Part shown: positions 11,298 through 22,410 of the stretch, piece after piece
Layout of the letters: the number at the start of each line of letters is the position of its first letter
How positions within the stretch are numbered: the stretch's first letter is position 1
NCBI RefSeq assembly: GCF_901933205.1
Contig: NC_044574.1
Location: 420,001-484,000 of the forward strand
Source of the DNA: Camarhynchus parvulus
Lineage: Eukaryota > Chordata > Aves > Passeriformes > Thraupidae
Reading direction: 5' to 3'
DNA length: 64,000 bases
Made by a program: the position numbers and the translations under genes
Notes under the pieces: generated by a model
What the model was told of the DNA's origin: nothing
The model's database searches: none
Seen by the model: only the letters and a program-made list of their open reading frames with translations

Positions 11298-11954
11298 TCT
11301 GGTGTGTGAGGGGCCCAGGACGAGGGGAGAGACGGGAACCTGGCTCCAAGGTCTCAGGAGGCTGATATATTATATTATATTATATTATATTATATTATAT
11401 TATATTATATTATATTATATTATATTATATTATATTATATTATATTATATTATATTATATTATATTATATTATATTACATTACATTACATTACATTACAT
11501 TACATTACATTACATTACATTACATTACATTATATAATATCCTGTTATATTAATCATATAATATCATATCATATTACATTATACTATATTGTATCATATT
11601 ATATTTTATTATATTTTATTATATTATATCATATTATATTCTAAAACTATACTAAAGAAAGAGAAAGGAAACATCAGAAGGCTTCACAAGTTCACTAGAA
11701 TTAATAATAAAAACCTGTGACTGACTCAGAGAGTCTGACACAGCTGGCTGTGATTGGCCATTAATTAAAAACAATTCACATGGAACCAATCAAACATTCA
11801 CCTGTTGGTAAACGACGTCCAGGCCCCATCCCAAAGCAGCAAACACAGGAGCAGCAATTAAATAATTATTGTTTGCATTCCTCTCTGAGACTTCTCAGCT
11901 TCCCAGGAGAAAATCCTGGGCAAAGAGGAGTTTCCAGAAAATATCCTGGTGACA
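11298..11954 (-). mobile_element. Solo LTR, family A-related, AT-expanded
   Basis: Read on the minus strand it begins TGTCACCAGGATATTTTCTGG and ends ACCAGA. Exact TCCTGC hexamers at 11292-11297 and 11955-11960 give a 6-bp target duplication. U3 keeps the CCAAT pair (TGATTGGCCATTAATTA and ACCAATCA). It is 657 bases long against about 432 for its relative at 45083-45514 because a pentanucleotide tract has grown inside it. Confidence 0.9.
11366..11650. repeat. (TATAT/TTACA) pentanucleotide microsatellite in an LTR
   Basis: About 20 perfect TATTA units (11366-11473) switch to about 11 TTACA units (11474-11530), then break down into interrupted TATAT words up to about 11650. The tract sits where other copies of the LTR read TAGTATA(G)...TAATATAT, next to the poly(A) region. 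Confidence 0.95.
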
Positions 11955-11999
11955 TCCTGCCTCCCTCAGCTGGGACAGCTCCCAGGGCAGGACGGCAGG

Positions 12000-12400
12000 A
12001 CAGGGGGACAGCGGGACAGCGTGGGACAGCAGGACAGCGGGACAGTGGGACAGCGGGACAGCGGGAGAGTGGGAGAGTGGGACAGTGGGACAGCGGGACA
12101 GCGGGACAGGGGACAGCGGGAAGAGACAGTGGGAAGGAAGTGGGACAGCGGGGGGACAGTGGACAGGGGAGTGGACAGAATGGAAGTAAGAAGAAAGTAA
12201 GAATGGAAGAAGGGAGAGAAGGACATGGAAGTGGACATGAAGGAGGGAATGGAAGAAGTGGGAAGGGAGGAAAGGACATGGACAGGAAGTGGGAGAGTGG
12301 ACAGCGGGAGGAGTGGGACGGGAGAGTGGACAGCGGGACAGCGGGGAGGGACAGCAGTCAGTGGGAAGTGGACTGGGACAGCGGGACAGGGCCCAGCAGC
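12000..12400. repeat. GGGACAGC-type 8-10-bp minisatellite
   Basis: Tandem GGGACAGC, GGGAGAGT and GGACAGTG words run with growing degeneracy. The middle part (12180-12290) is purine-rich GGAAG/GAAGTG sequence. The strand asymmetry is strong: the plus strand is almost free of C outside the CAGC words. Confidence 0.9.
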
Positions 12401-12429
12401 TCTGGTGCTGCAGCAGTGTGAGGGAAGGG

Positions 12430-12690
12430 AGCAGCTCGGGATGCAGGGCTGCATTCCAGCTGGGAATTTCCAGCCTGGGGTCGGGATGCAGGGCTGCATT
12501 CCAGCTGGGAATGCCTGGGATCGGGATGCAGGGCTGCATTTCCAGTGGGAACCCATGGAATCCCTACGGAGGGCTGCCGGGAATTTCCAGCCTGGGGTCG
12601 GGATGCAGGGCTGCATTTCCAGCTGGGAATCCCCAGCCTGGGGTCGGGATGCAGGGCTGCATTCCAGCTGGGAATCCGCAGCCTGGGATC
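12430..12690. repeat. About 45-bp minisatellite (GGGATGCAGGGCTGCATT)
   Basis: Five to six copies of GGGATGCAGGGCTGCATTCC then AGCTGGGAATTTCCAGCCTGGGGTC, varying from 38 to 62 bases. Each unit holds the imperfect palindrome ATGCAGGGCTGCAT. Confidence 0.9.
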
Positions 12691-13334
12691 AGGCGTGTGC
12701 TCCAGAGCAATGCAGGGGCTCTCCAGCCTGTGAGCACAGCCCCTCACGGGTGGTGCGAGCAGCCATCCATCCCTCCAAGGGGATCCGGTGACGGTCCCTG
12801 AGTTCCAGCCCAAGCAGAGCTGCCCTGGCCCAGGTCGGACTCCAGCTCTGCCCAGCGCAGGGAATCTCAGAGCAGAGTCCCAGAGCCTGCTGACAGAGAC
12901 AGCAATGGAACCAGAGTGGAAACACGCTGAAAGGGAGCGGGATAACCGGGAGAAGCCGGACGGGAGCCCTGCAGCGGGGAGCGTGCTTTGTGAGGGGAGG
13001 ATCTGTGTCAGCAGCCAGCCGGGAGCCCGGCGTTCCACCCCGGACCAGCAGGGCTTGTCCTTCAGAGGTCTCCTGGAATGGACAAGGAGTCACTTAAAAT
13101 AGCACTAGGGCAGCGGCAGCAGCACCAATTTGCCTGATAAAGCCTTTCTCCTAATCCTGATAGGAGCTGACAATTGGTGTCATCCCGAGTTAGCAGCTCT
13201 GGCTGCAGCCCCAGCCCTGCTGGGAGCTCTGGGCTCCTGGAGGGGTTTTACTGCCTCGGAAGCTTCTGCAAAACACAGAAACTCTCTGCCCAGCCTTGCT
13301 TTTTCGGAGTCCCTGGCAGAAGAACTGGGCATTG
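12691..13334. other. Unassigned intergenic DNA
   Basis: No exon or transposon was identified. The block 13090-13165 is AT-richer and unique. Confidence 0.45.
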
Positions 13335-13540
13335 GGCAGGAATTGTGCCCTGGCAGGGTGTGAGGCCCTGGCACAGGTGCCCAGAGCAGCTGGGGCTGCC
13401 CCTGCATCCCTGGAGTGCCCAATGTTGGACACTGGGGCTGGAGCACCTGGGACAGTGGGAGGTGTCCCTGCCATGGCAGGGGTGGAATTAAATTGCTTTA
13501 GGGTCCTTTGCAACCCAAACCTTCCCGTGGCTCTGCGGAC
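13335..13540 (+). mobile_element. CR1 3' fragment
   Basis: CCTGGCACAGGTGCCCAGAG, GGAGGTGTCCCTGCCATGG and GGTCCTTTGCAACCCAAACC mark the plus-strand CR1 3' UTR. Confidence 0.9.
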
Positions 13541-14071
13541 AGCCTGAGATCCTGTGCAAAGCCAGGTGGATGAGCATCCACAGGGACACAGAGGGACCCG
13601 GGGGGGCCCAGCTGTGCCAGGGAAGCTCTGCAGCTCCTGTGATGTGAACAGGGCCCTGCTGGTGCTCTCCTGCCACCTGTGTGTGTCTCAGCCCTGATAA
13701 CTGCAGGCATTTCCAGCTCCTGTGCCTGTGGCTGGGCTCCCTCCCAGCTGCCACCCATCCCCTGGCAGGTACAATGGCTCAGATGGATTCAGTGTGGGCA
13801 CAGGGTGCTGCTCCCAGTGACACCTCCTGTCAGAGCAATTCCCTTCTGCCTGCTCTGCCCTGCACGGAGCTCGGGGAGCTGCTCTGCTCTTCTTGTCTTT
13901 TATTGGCTTTTATTGGCTTTTGTTGGCTTTTATTGGCTGGCACTGGGGGTGTTACGGACACACAGCAGCACAGGGCAGGGCCCTGCCTGTGCCCACAGCA
14001 TGCAGCAGCAGCAGCAGCAGCAGAGCATCCCACTTGTGCAGGGCTGCAGCCCAAATGGCAGCTGGGCCTGA
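13541..14071. other. Unassigned DNA with short tandem repeats
   Basis: Includes a four-copy TTTTATTGGC decamer (13897-13940) and a short CAG run (14000-14023). No gene seen. Confidence 0.5.
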
Positions 14072-14110
14072 GCCCAGGGGGCTCACAGGGCTCCAGTCAC
14101 AGCCCGGGGT
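14072..14110. repeat. Stray copy of the 8940-9900 minisatellite unit
   Basis: GCCCAGGGGGCTCACAGGGC then TCCAGTCACAGCCCGGGGT differs only slightly from the 31-bp unit found 4 kb to the left, and covers a little more than one unit. Confidence 0.8.
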
Positions 14111-14270
14111 GGGGTGGGGTGGGAAGGGAGGGAGGGAAGGGAAGGGAAGGGAAGGGAAGGGAAGGGAAGGGAAGGGAAGGGAAGGGAAGGGAAGGGAAGG
14201 GAAGGGAAGGGAAGGGAAGGGAAGGGGAAGGAAGGAAGGGAAGGGAAGGGAAGGGAAGGGAAGGGAAGGG
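14111..14270. repeat. (GGGAA)n pentanucleotide microsatellite
   Basis: About 30 units of GGGAA with rare GGAAG slips. The plus strand is pure purine, so it could form triplex or G-quadruplex structures. It abuts the target duplication of the LTR that starts at 14276. Confidence 0.97.
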
Positions 14271-14275
14271 GGTGC

Positions 14276-14912
14276 TGTAGGAACATCGGGGGTAGGATGG
14301 TCAGGATGGACAGAACGGACAGAGACGAGAGATCTCTGAAGCCAGGTCTGGAACTTGGGGTTTGTTGGAAAGGGCCTGGGTGCAGGGGCCTGGTGGGAGC
14401 TGCCAGCCACAGCTCAGAGCAGTAAAGAGAGAAGAGAGGGGGAGAGAGGATGAGATACAGAGAGAGGATAAGAGGGTAAGAGGGTAAAAGAGTAAGAGGG
14501 TAAGAGTACGAAGTTCCCGTTACAATACAATAAATCTTCTTCTGTGTTGAATATTCTGATTCTCACTAACCAATCCAATACAAGATACAAATCCTACAGC
14601 ATTTCCACACAGCCTATAAGAATCATTATATTACCATGCCGTGTTACATTTTAAACCCTACAAACTCCTCTTTGGGCCCCTTCTGCCAAGCTGTAGGGTC
14701 TGCTCTGACCCTTGGAGCTGTCTGTGAGCAGAGGGTGTTTGATCAAAAGGGGATCACCTTCAGCTGGCCATGCCATTGTTTTCCAGTTGTTCAGTAACTG
14801 AGGTATCTCAAAGCTTGGTTTCATTTCAATCTCGCTCATAGTTTCCATATTCTCAAAATCTTTAGCCAGACAATCACATTGATAAGGCTTTCCTGTTTCA
14901 CCCTCCCCATCA
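14276..14912 (-). mobile_element. Solo LTR, family C
   Basis: The element starts TGTAGGAACATC and ends CCCCATCA on the plus strand, giving TG...CA termini. It is flanked by exact GGGTGC hexamers (14270-14275 and 14913-14918). Length is 637 bases. The minus strand is the likelier sense: it reads CTTTCCAACAAACCCC (a decayed AATAAA) followed by a U5-like GAGATCTCTCGTCTCTGTCC close to the end. No internal region remains. Confidence 0.85.
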
Positions 14913-14918
14913 GGGTGC

Positions 14919-15435
14919 CACCCATCCCACTCAGGGCAGGTGCTGATCTCACCCTGCCCAGGGCAGGGCTCTCTCACCCTGTGCCCCCCTCTGGGCAGGA
15001 GGAGAAGCAGCATTGCTCCATCACCCCCTCAGAAGCCCCTGTGCTGCTGGATGTGCCCACCTGGGCTTGTCCTCTGCTGCAATAGCAGCTCTGCCTCCCT
15101 CTGCCCAGCCCTCCTCCTCCTCCTCCTCAACAAAACACCACCCAGGGCTCCTTTCTGATGTGAGATTTTCAGCATTTTCCTGCCAATGGAGGCTGAAAAG
15201 TGACCAGCACGGATTTAATTGTGCTGGTGGGCTGCTCTCACACAAAGGCAGAGTTCTTTTCACAATGAGCCTCTAAAGGCTCTGTGGGAGGCACAGTGGG
15301 CTCTGCAGAGGGCACTTAAAGCTCAGAGCTCACTGCCTAATTATGGGAACGGGGCAGCTGCTGGGTTTGCAGCCCTGCTGCCCAGAGACTGCTCCAGGTT
15401 CATCTGGATTTTCTGTGAACTGCCCCCAGTGCCTG
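14919..15435. other. Unassigned DNA
   Basis: No element or exon recognised. It holds a short CCTCCTCCT run near 15110. Confidence 0.45.
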
Positions 15436-16150
15436 CAGGGGGACGCTGTGCAGCACAGGGGGTGTTGCTCACCAGGATAAGGGGATGCTGTGCAGCACAG
15501 GGGGTGTTGCTCACCAGGGCTCTGTGGATGCTGTGCAGCACAGGGGGTGTTGCTCACCAGCACAGGGGGATGCTGTGCAGCACAGGGGGTGTTGCTCACC
15601 AGGGCTCTGTGGATGCTGTGCAGCACAGGGGGTGTTGCTCACCAGGGCTCTGTGGATGCTGTGCAGCACAGGGGGTGTTGCTCACCAGGATAAGGGATGC
15701 TGTGCAGCACAGGGGGTGTTGCTCACCAGGACAGGGATGCTGTGCAGGACAGGGGGTGTTGCTCACCAGGATAAGGGATGCTGTGCAGCACAGGGGGTGT
15801 TGCTCACCAGGACAGGGATGCTGTGCAGGACAGGGGGTGTTGCTCACCAGGACAGGGATGCTGTGCAGCACAGGGGGTGTTGCTCACCAGGATAAGGGGA
15901 TGCTGTGCAGGACAGGGGGTGTTGCTCACCAGGATAAGGGGATGCTGTGCAGCACAGGGGGTGTTGCTCACCAGGGCTCTGTGGATGCTGTGCAGCACAG
16001 GGGGTGTTGCTCACCAGGGCTCTGTGGATGCTGTGCAGCACAGGGGGTGTTGCTCACCAGGACAGGGATGCTGTGCAGCACAGGGGGTGTTGCTCACCAG
16101 GATAAGGGGATGCTGTGCAGGACAGGGGGTGTTGCTCACCAGGGCTCTGC
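15436..16150. repeat. About 43-bp minisatellite (GTGCAGCACAGGGGGTGTTGC)
   Basis: About 17 copies of GGATGCTGTGCAGCACAGGG then GGTGTTGCTCACCAGG followed by one of three linkers (ATAAG, ACA, GCTCTGT). The linkers alternate in patterns that suggest higher-order duplication. There are no stop codons in several frames. Confidence 0.95.
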
Positions 16151-16890
16151 TGCTCTCTGCCTCCTGCTCTCATTTAGGTGCTGCTCTAATTGCAGGAGCA
16201 AGTTATCATCACGTGTCCTCCCCAAAGTGCACAAATGGGACCTGATGCTGCTCCATCTCCTCGTCTCCAAACGGGTACTTAGGGAGTAAAGCAGGGCTGC
16301 TTTTGAGTCTGAAAAGGTCTTTTCACTCAACAGGGCCCAAGCAGATCCTGTGCTGAGGAAATTGGTGCCACCAGCAATAACAGAAACACAAATAAGAGCC
16401 ACCATCCTCTCCCAAATCACCAGCTTAAGGTTAAAGGCTTTTTACAAAGACCCAGAGTGTGTGTTGCTCATCAGGTTGCTCATATTTAAGTTGCTTGAGG
16501 CCTCACTTTTCAGCTTTCCTCCATAATTACAAGAGTTTTCAGAAATTAATTACAGACAGGGAAGGGGAAAAAAAAGGCCTAATCATGTTAAGTGCTGGAA
16601 GTGGGTGCACCCACTGCTGAAATATTCCTGCTAAACTCTGCTGCCAGCTGAGGGCTCCTGCAAGGGTTTGGACAGAAGGAACTCATGCCCATAAATTATT
16701 TATTAAACATAAACATAAATTAAACACACATTTAAACATGAATTCATGTCCAGCACAGGTTTTGGATCCCCCCTTTTCTGTGGGTGATCTTTGTCTTGTG
16801 GCAGAGACCTTTGCCCGTGCCCCATGCGCAAACACCAGCCCTGGATTTGGAAAAGTGTTTGTGGTCCTGGAACCTTCCCTGTTTTCATGA
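16151..16890. other. Unassigned AT-richer DNA
   Basis: The stretch 16430-16760 is lower in GC and free of repeats. On the minus strand an AATAAATAATTTATGGG at about 16690-16706 could be a poly(A) signal, but no exon leading to it was found. Confidence 0.4.
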
Positions 16891-16891
16891 G

Positions 16892-17190
16892 CCTGGGGAT
16901 CCATCCCTGCCTTTGGGGTTCCTGGGCCTGGATCCATCCCTGCCTTTGGGGTTCCTGGGCCTGGATCCATCCCTGCCTTAGGGGATCATCCGCCTTTGGG
17001 GTTCTGGCCCTGGATCCATCCCTGCCTTTGGGGTTCTGGCCCTGGATCCATCCCTGCCTTTGGGGTTCCTGGCTCTGGATCCATCCCTGCCTTTGGAGGT
17101 ACCTGGGGGGTTCCTGGCCCTGGATCCATCCTCGCCCTTTGTCCCTGGATGCCTCCCTGCCCTTTGGGGTGCCTGGCTCTGGATCCCTCC
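16892..17190. repeat. About 34-bp minisatellite (GGATCCATCCCTGCCTTTGGGG)
   Basis: Eight to nine copies of GGATCCATCCCTGCCTTTGG then GGTTCCTGGCCCT, decaying to the right. Confidence 0.9.
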
Positions 17191-17549
17191 CTGGGGGCAG
17201 AGCAGACAGACCCCACAGCATCCCATTCCCTTCCCACCCCAGGACATAACCAGGGAGTGCCTGCATCCCTGGGGCCAGAGCACACTGGTCCCACAGCTTC
17301 CCTTCCCTTGTCCAGGCTGGGCTGGTGTCAGAGGCTGCCTGGGGCTGCAGGGACAGCCCTCGCTGAGGGCACAAAGGTGGCAGCACTGTCAGCTGTCACA
17401 CTGAGAGAAGGGGATCCCCAGGGCAGAGCTGGAGCAGGACAAAAGTCAAACAGAAATTGCAGCCAGCTGCTCTTTCCCTGGCAAGGACACACAGCCCAGG
17501 ATCAGTCCCAGGGGCTGGGCTGGGTGTGCAGGGACAGAAACCACCCAGC

Positions 17550-17850
17550 ACGGTGACAGTCCCTGCCCATCACAGGTGACAGTCCCTGCCCAGCCCGGGG
17601 ACAGTCCCTGCCCAGCACAGGGACAGTCCCTGCCCATCCCTGGGGACAGTCCCTGCCCATCCCTGGTGACAGTCCCTGCCCAGCACAGGGACAGTCCCTG
17701 CCCAGCACAGGGGACAGTCCCTGCCCATCCCTGGGGACAGTCCCTGCCCAGTCCAGGGGACAGTCCCTGCCCATCCCTGGTGACAGTGCCTGCCCATTAC
17801 AGGTGACAGTGCCTGCCCATTACAGGTGACAGTCCCTGCCCATCCCTGGT
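17550..17850. repeat. About 24-bp minisatellite (GACAGTCCCTGCCCA)
   Basis: About 13 copies of GGTGACAGTCCCTGCCCATC with CCCTGG, AGCACAG or TTACAG variants. Confidence 0.9.
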
Positions 17851-18002
17851 CTCTCAGGCCGTCCCCCTCATTCCCTGGGAGCCTGCAGGGATCAGGAAGG
17901 TAAATGGAGCCCCAGGGCCTGGGAATGGCTCTCCCAACCCAGCCCAGGGCTGAGGCCACCCCACTCCGGCCTGTCCCTGTCACCTGCAGGGCTGGGGACA
18001 CT

Positions 18003-18045
18003 GATGGTCACCACTGATGGTCACCACTGATGGTCACCACTGATG
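18003..18045. repeat. 15-bp triplication (GATGGTCACCACT)
   Basis: Three tandem copies of TGATGGTCACCAC(T), a small young repeat between two larger arrays. Confidence 0.85.
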
Positions 18046-18139
18046 GCCACAGGGAGCTCTGGCGCTGCTGGACTGGAGCTCCCTGCCTGGAGCCCACAGC
18101 AAGCCCGGGCAGATCCCACTGCTCCAAGGCCAGGAGAAA

Positions 18140-18910
18140 GCAGAGTCCAGGTGTCCCTGCCCAGGTATCCGTGCCCAGGTCTCCATACCCAGGTCTCCAT
18201 ACCCAGGTTTCCCTGCCCAGGTATCCGTGCCCAGGTCTCCATACCCAGGTGTCCCTACCCAGGTGTCCCTGCCCAGGTATCCCTGCCCAAGTGTCCGTGC
18301 CCAGGTATCCATACCCACGTGTCCATACCCAGGTCTCCATTCCCAGGTCTCCATACCCAGGTGTCCCTACCCAGGTGTCCCTGCCCAGGTATCCCTGCCC
18401 AAGTGTCCGTGCCCAGGTATCCATACCCACGTGTCCATACCCAGGTCTCCATACCCAGGTGTCCGTGCCCAGGTGTCCCAGCCCAGGTGTCCCTGCCCAG
18501 GTGTCCCAGCCCAGGTGTCACTGCCCAGGTGTCCATACCCAGGTATCCATACCCAGGTATCCCTACCCAGGTGTCCCAGCCCAGGTGTCTGTGCCCAGCT
18601 GTCTGTGCCCAGGTGTCCCAGCCCAGGTGTCCCAGCCCAGGTGTCCCTGCCCAGGTGTCCCTGCCCAGGTGTCCATGCCCAGGTGTCCCAGCCCAGGTGT
18701 CCCTGCCCAGGTCTCCCTGCCCAGGTGTCCCAGCCCAGGTGTCCATGCCCAGGTATCCCTGCCCAGGTATCCATGCCCAGGTGTCCCAGCCCAGGTGTCC
18801 CTGCCCAGGTGTCCCAGCCCAGGTCTCCATGCCCAGGTATCCATGCCCAGGTATCCATGCCCAGGTGTCCCAGCCCAGGTGTCCCTGCCCAGGTGTCCGT
18901 GCCCAGGGCA
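18140..18910. repeat. 15-bp CR1-derived minisatellite (CCCAGGTGTCCCTGC)
   Basis: About 50 copies of a 15-base unit, CCCAGGTGTCC plus CTGC, ATAC, CAGC or GTGC. Frames stay open because 15 is divisible by three. The array passes without a break into a CR1 3' terminus at 18900-18980 (GTGCCCAGGGCAGGGTGG, GGTCCTTCCAGCCCAAACC, GGGATTTGTGATTTTC). The unit resembles the CR1 motif GTGTCCCTGCCCA. Confidence 0.95.
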
Positions 18911-18980
18911 GGGTGGAGGGGATGATCTCTGAGGTCCTTCCAGCCCAAACCTCTCTGGGATTTGTGATTTTCAGGCCGTT
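18905..18980 (+). mobile_element. CR1 3' terminus
   Basis: GGGGATGATCTCTGAGGTCC then TTCCAGCCCAAACC and a degenerate TTTGTGATTTT tail identify the end of a plus-strand CR1 whose upstream part is replaced by the 15-bp array. Confidence 0.8.
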
Positions 18981-19589
18981 CCCAGCCCCCCAGCTCTCAG
19001 GGCTCTTCTCATGACCAGTTCAGACACCTCTGGAGAGCTTTAAATGAGATTTATTTTCCCTTCAGGTGAAGGCAGGGTTGAATATGGGAAGGAGAGGGGA
19101 AGGTTGGGAAGGAGCAAGGGGCACATCCCAACAAATCCCCGCTGGCTCTGGCTGTTATGTGGAATTGGGCTGCATCTGTCACATCTGATTAGATTGTGTT
19201 GTCCTTTTTTATCTCCCTGATCTATGCTATGATTCTTCTGGTTTTATGTGACATTTCCTTGGCAATAGAACTGCTTGGATTAGATATTCACAGTGTTTCC
19301 CTCACCATAAAATATCCAAATTGCAAAGGGTTATTTATTTGCACAGTTATGTTTTGCTTTGTCTTTTTGTTCATTTTTAATGTTGCTTTTTTATGATATT
19401 TTTTGTGTGCTGGTGCTGCTTGTAAAGAGGATCCGTGTGGCTTTTTGCATTAAAAAATATCAATGAGTTACATTTAGAGCAAGGCTACCAAGTTGTACTT
19501 GGCAAGGACATATCTGGATTTGGTGTTCCAGGAACTGTGACTCCCTTCTCCTGGCCTGGGGTCAGCAAATCCAGTAAATCCAGGGAGCC
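18981..19589. other. Unassigned AT-rich DNA
   Basis: The stretch 19170-19500 is clearly lower in GC than the rest of the window and lacks repeats. A short frame at 19196-19396 would encode hydrophobic residues but has no domain or splice support, so it is not called. Confidence 0.45.
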
Positions 19590-19790
19590 TTTCCAGAGAG
19601 CCCTGGGATGGTTTGGCTTTGAAGGGACCTTGACAATCCCCATGGGCAGGGACACCTTCCATGGGGCCAGGTGTCCAACCTGGCCTGGGCACTGCCAGGG
19701 AGCCAGGGGCAGCCCCAGCTGCTCTGGGCACCTGTGCCAGGGCCTGTGGGGGCAGAACGTTCAGGGCAGGAAAAATCCCACCCCAAATGA
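19590..19790 (-). mobile_element. CR1 3' fragment
   Basis: Reverse-complemented CR1: GGCAGGGACACCTTCCATGG, TGTCCAACCTGGCCTGGGCA and CAGCTGCTCTGGGCACCTGT. Confidence 0.85.
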
Positions 19791-20037
19791 GCATTGTCCC
19801 CCCCTGATTGTGCTGCAAAGGGCCTGGGATCCGTTGGGACTTGTGAACAAATAGCTGGGAATGGTGACAGACTGGGAAAATTGGGAATGGTGACAGACAG
19901 AGAGACCAGGGGCTGCTGTTCTCCATGCTGTGACACCTCCAGGGCTGCTGTTCTCCAGGGCTGCTGTTCTCCAAGCTGTGATCTCCAGGGGCAAGGGAAG
20001 GAAGGGGGTCAGGAGAACGGTGGGAGCAGCGCCCCGG

Positions 20038-20426
20038 TGTCACAGACATCTTTTATGAAAAATCCTTTCCTTGGGATGTTTCCTCCTGAGAAGCTGAGAG
20101 GCCTCAGGAACAAAATGTAAACATTGATTATCTGCTGCTGTGGAAGGCAACAGGTGCATCTGTGATTGGTCTTATGTGGTTGTTTCTAATCAATGGCCAA
20201 TCACAGTCAGCTGGCTCGGACTCTCTGTCCGAGCCACAAGCCTTTGTTATTCATTCCTTCTTTTTCTATTCTTAGTTTAGCTAGCCTTCTGATGAAATCC
20301 TTTCTTCTATTTTTTGGTATAGTTTTAATATAATATATATCATAAAATAATAAATCAGCATTCTGAAACACGGAGTCAGATCCTCGTCTCTTCCCTCATG
20401 CTGGGACCCCTGTGAGCACGGTCCCA
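20038..20426 (+). mobile_element. Solo LTR, family A copy 2
   Basis: Begins TGTCACAGACATC and ends GAGCACGGTCCCA, 389 bases. Flanking hexamers CCCCGG (20032-20037) and GCCCGG (20427-20432) fit a 6-bp target duplication with one change. The CCAAT pair, AATAAATCAGC poly(A) region and CCTCGTCTCTTCCCTC block are all present. Confidence 0.92.
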
Positions 20427-20910
20427 GCCCGGTGCCCTCTCTGTCACAGCCAGGAGCCAGCACTGCCCTGTGGGTGACCCCTGGCAGGTCCCTCCAGGTC
20501 CCCCCGCCCACCAGGGTGGGCACATCCCTGTGCCAGCAGAACCCTTCCCAGTTCACCCAGGACCAGCAGGGCTGACAGAGTTGGTTAAACACCGCCTTGT
20601 GCCTGTGTGTGCGTGTGCTCAGGAGATAAATATAATCCCTGGGACCCAGTGTCTCATCAGCTCCTTTCTGGAGGCTGCTGATTATCCCACGGAGGTGAAT
20701 CCGTGCTGGTGAATTAGCAATGGGCTGTTGGAGCATCCTGGCTCTGGCTGCTGAGGCAATTTTCCTGCTGAGGTACCGAGTGTTTGCCAAGCCAAATATC
20801 CAGCAGTGTCATCTCTTTGTGTGTGCAGGAGAACAATCCCAGCTCCCTCACCAAACCCTGCCATGGACAAGAATGGCTGAAAGCTGAGCTGGTTTGGGCC
20901 TGGGATCAGG
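20427..20910. other. Unassigned DNA between LTRs
   Basis: No element or exon recognised in this 480-base gap between two solo LTRs. Confidence 0.45.
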
Positions 20911-20916
20911 GCAGGG

Positions 20917-21535
20917 TGTCGGAACTCAGCGCATCCCTCCGGGTGTCCAGAGCTGCTGGGACCCCGCCGGGGGGCTCGGAGACCCTGGCACACAGCCCAG
21001 AGCACCTGGGGGTTTGATTGTGACCCCTGGAGCAAGTGACCAACTTTGTATGAGGGCCTGAAAGTCACACAGGTTTGAATGGTGTAATAACAAAATGATC
21101 ACAGGGTGAAAATGTAGATTTTAGGATTTTTGGTAGGGGGGTTTTGGGGACAAGATGGAGGAACTTGGGCATGTCCAGCCTTTCTTCTTCTTCTTCTTGT
21201 TCTCCGTTTTCTGCAGTGATGTTGGCACTTTGGGATTGGTTTAGAGTAGAAGTGCACTGTCTAACACAGGTGATAGGTATTGGGAATTCAGTGTAAATAT
21301 GTTATATGTAGTTTGTAGTATAAAAGGACAACCCCGCCTTGGGGGCGGTCACAGCGCCTGTGGCTGCCCTGCTGAGCAGATCTCGGCTGGACAGAAAGGA
21401 AATTTTATAGATAAGAATTAATAAACAACCTCAAGAGCGAAAGGTGAAGAGTCCAGACTCGTTCTTCAGCCACACAGGCTGAAGCAGAGACACCCTGCAC
21501 ATCTCGGGGCAGCAATTATCAACAGCAACCCGAGA
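20917..21535 (+). mobile_element. Solo LTR, family B copy 1
   Basis: Starts TGTCGGAACTC and ends CAACCCGAGA, 619 bases. Exact GCAGGG hexamers flank it (20911-20916 and 21536-21541). A TATA box (GTATAAAAGGACAACC, about 21318) and a poly(A) signal (AATTAATAAACAACC, about 21416) are in the order expected of U3-R-U5. By eye only about fifteen substitutions separate it from 52278-52894, so both insertions are fairly recent. Confidence 0.93.
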
Positions 21536-21684
21536 GCAGGGTAAGGATTTGCATCCCAGCTCAAACACAAGATGTGTGTTAAATAAACCCCAGCAGGGAT
21601 GGGCACAGGCTTGGGGTCAGTCCTGCCCTTCTCTTGTCCAGGGACACTGGGGCTGCAGCTCAGAGCTGTCACTGGGCACTGGGC

Positions 21685-22067
21685 TGTGGTGGTGTTCACA
21701 GGGGTCTGAGGATGAGGGAAGAGACGAGGATCTGACTCCGTGTTTCAGAAGGCTGATTGATTATTTTATTATATATGTTATATTAAAACTATACTAAAAG
21801 AATAGAAGAAAGGATTTCATCAGAAGGCCAGCTAAGAATAGAAAAAGAAGGAATGAATAACAGAGGCTTGTGGCTCGGACAGAGTCCGAGCCAGTTGACT
21901 GTGATTGGCCGTTGATTAGAAACAACCACATGAGACCAATCACAGATGCACCTGTTGCATTCCACAGCAGCAGATAACCATTGGTTACAGTTTGTTCCTG
22001 AGGCCTCTCAGCTTCTCAGGAGAAAACATCCTAAGGAAAGGGTTTTCCATGAAAGGTGTCTGTGACA
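21685..22067 (-). mobile_element. Solo LTR, family A copy 3
   Basis: Minus-strand copy matching 4245-4623 closely through CCAAT boxes, TAGTATAGTTTTAATATAAC and the TCAGATCCTCGTCTCTTCCC block. Flanks CTGGGC and CCGGAC share four of six bases, so the target duplication is worn. It opposes the LTR at 20038-20426. Confidence 0.9.
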
Positions 22068-22239
22068 CCGGACACCCTGGCGAGGCAGTAACAGCAGCAG
22101 CCAGGGGTGGTGGCAGCCCTGCAAGACCAGGAGGGAGCCCCAGGCTCCTGTGGGACAAACGTGGGGGAGCAGAGCAGGAACCACTGCTGGGAGCAAAGGG
22201 CTGAGCCTGCAGTGCTGGACTGGGACAGGGAGCTGGGGA

Positions 22240-22330
22240 CACACAGGGCCAGGGCCAGGGCCAGGGACAGGGGACAGGGGACAGGGACAGCAGGACAGGA
22301 CAGCAGGGACAGGAGGAGCAGCAGGGCAGG
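22240..22330. repeat. GGGACAG/GGGCCA short tandem repeat
   Basis: Runs of AGGGCC and GGGACAGG words, 6-8 bases each. Confidence 0.8.
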
Positions 22331-22410
22331 GAAGGAGCTGCAGTGAATCTGGCAGGGCAACACACCATTGCAGAGTCAGGCAAGGGTGATGACTTTTGTC
22401 ATGACCCATT

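Noticed and set aside
14651..15013. 121-codon minus-strand frame as a retroviral gene remnant
   Set aside because: Most of it lies inside LTR family C and no Gag, protease, polymerase or envelope motif is visible.
19196..19396. Short hydrophobic open frame
   Set aside because: AT-rich DNA readily gives hydrophobic codons; no splice sites, start context or homology that I can see.
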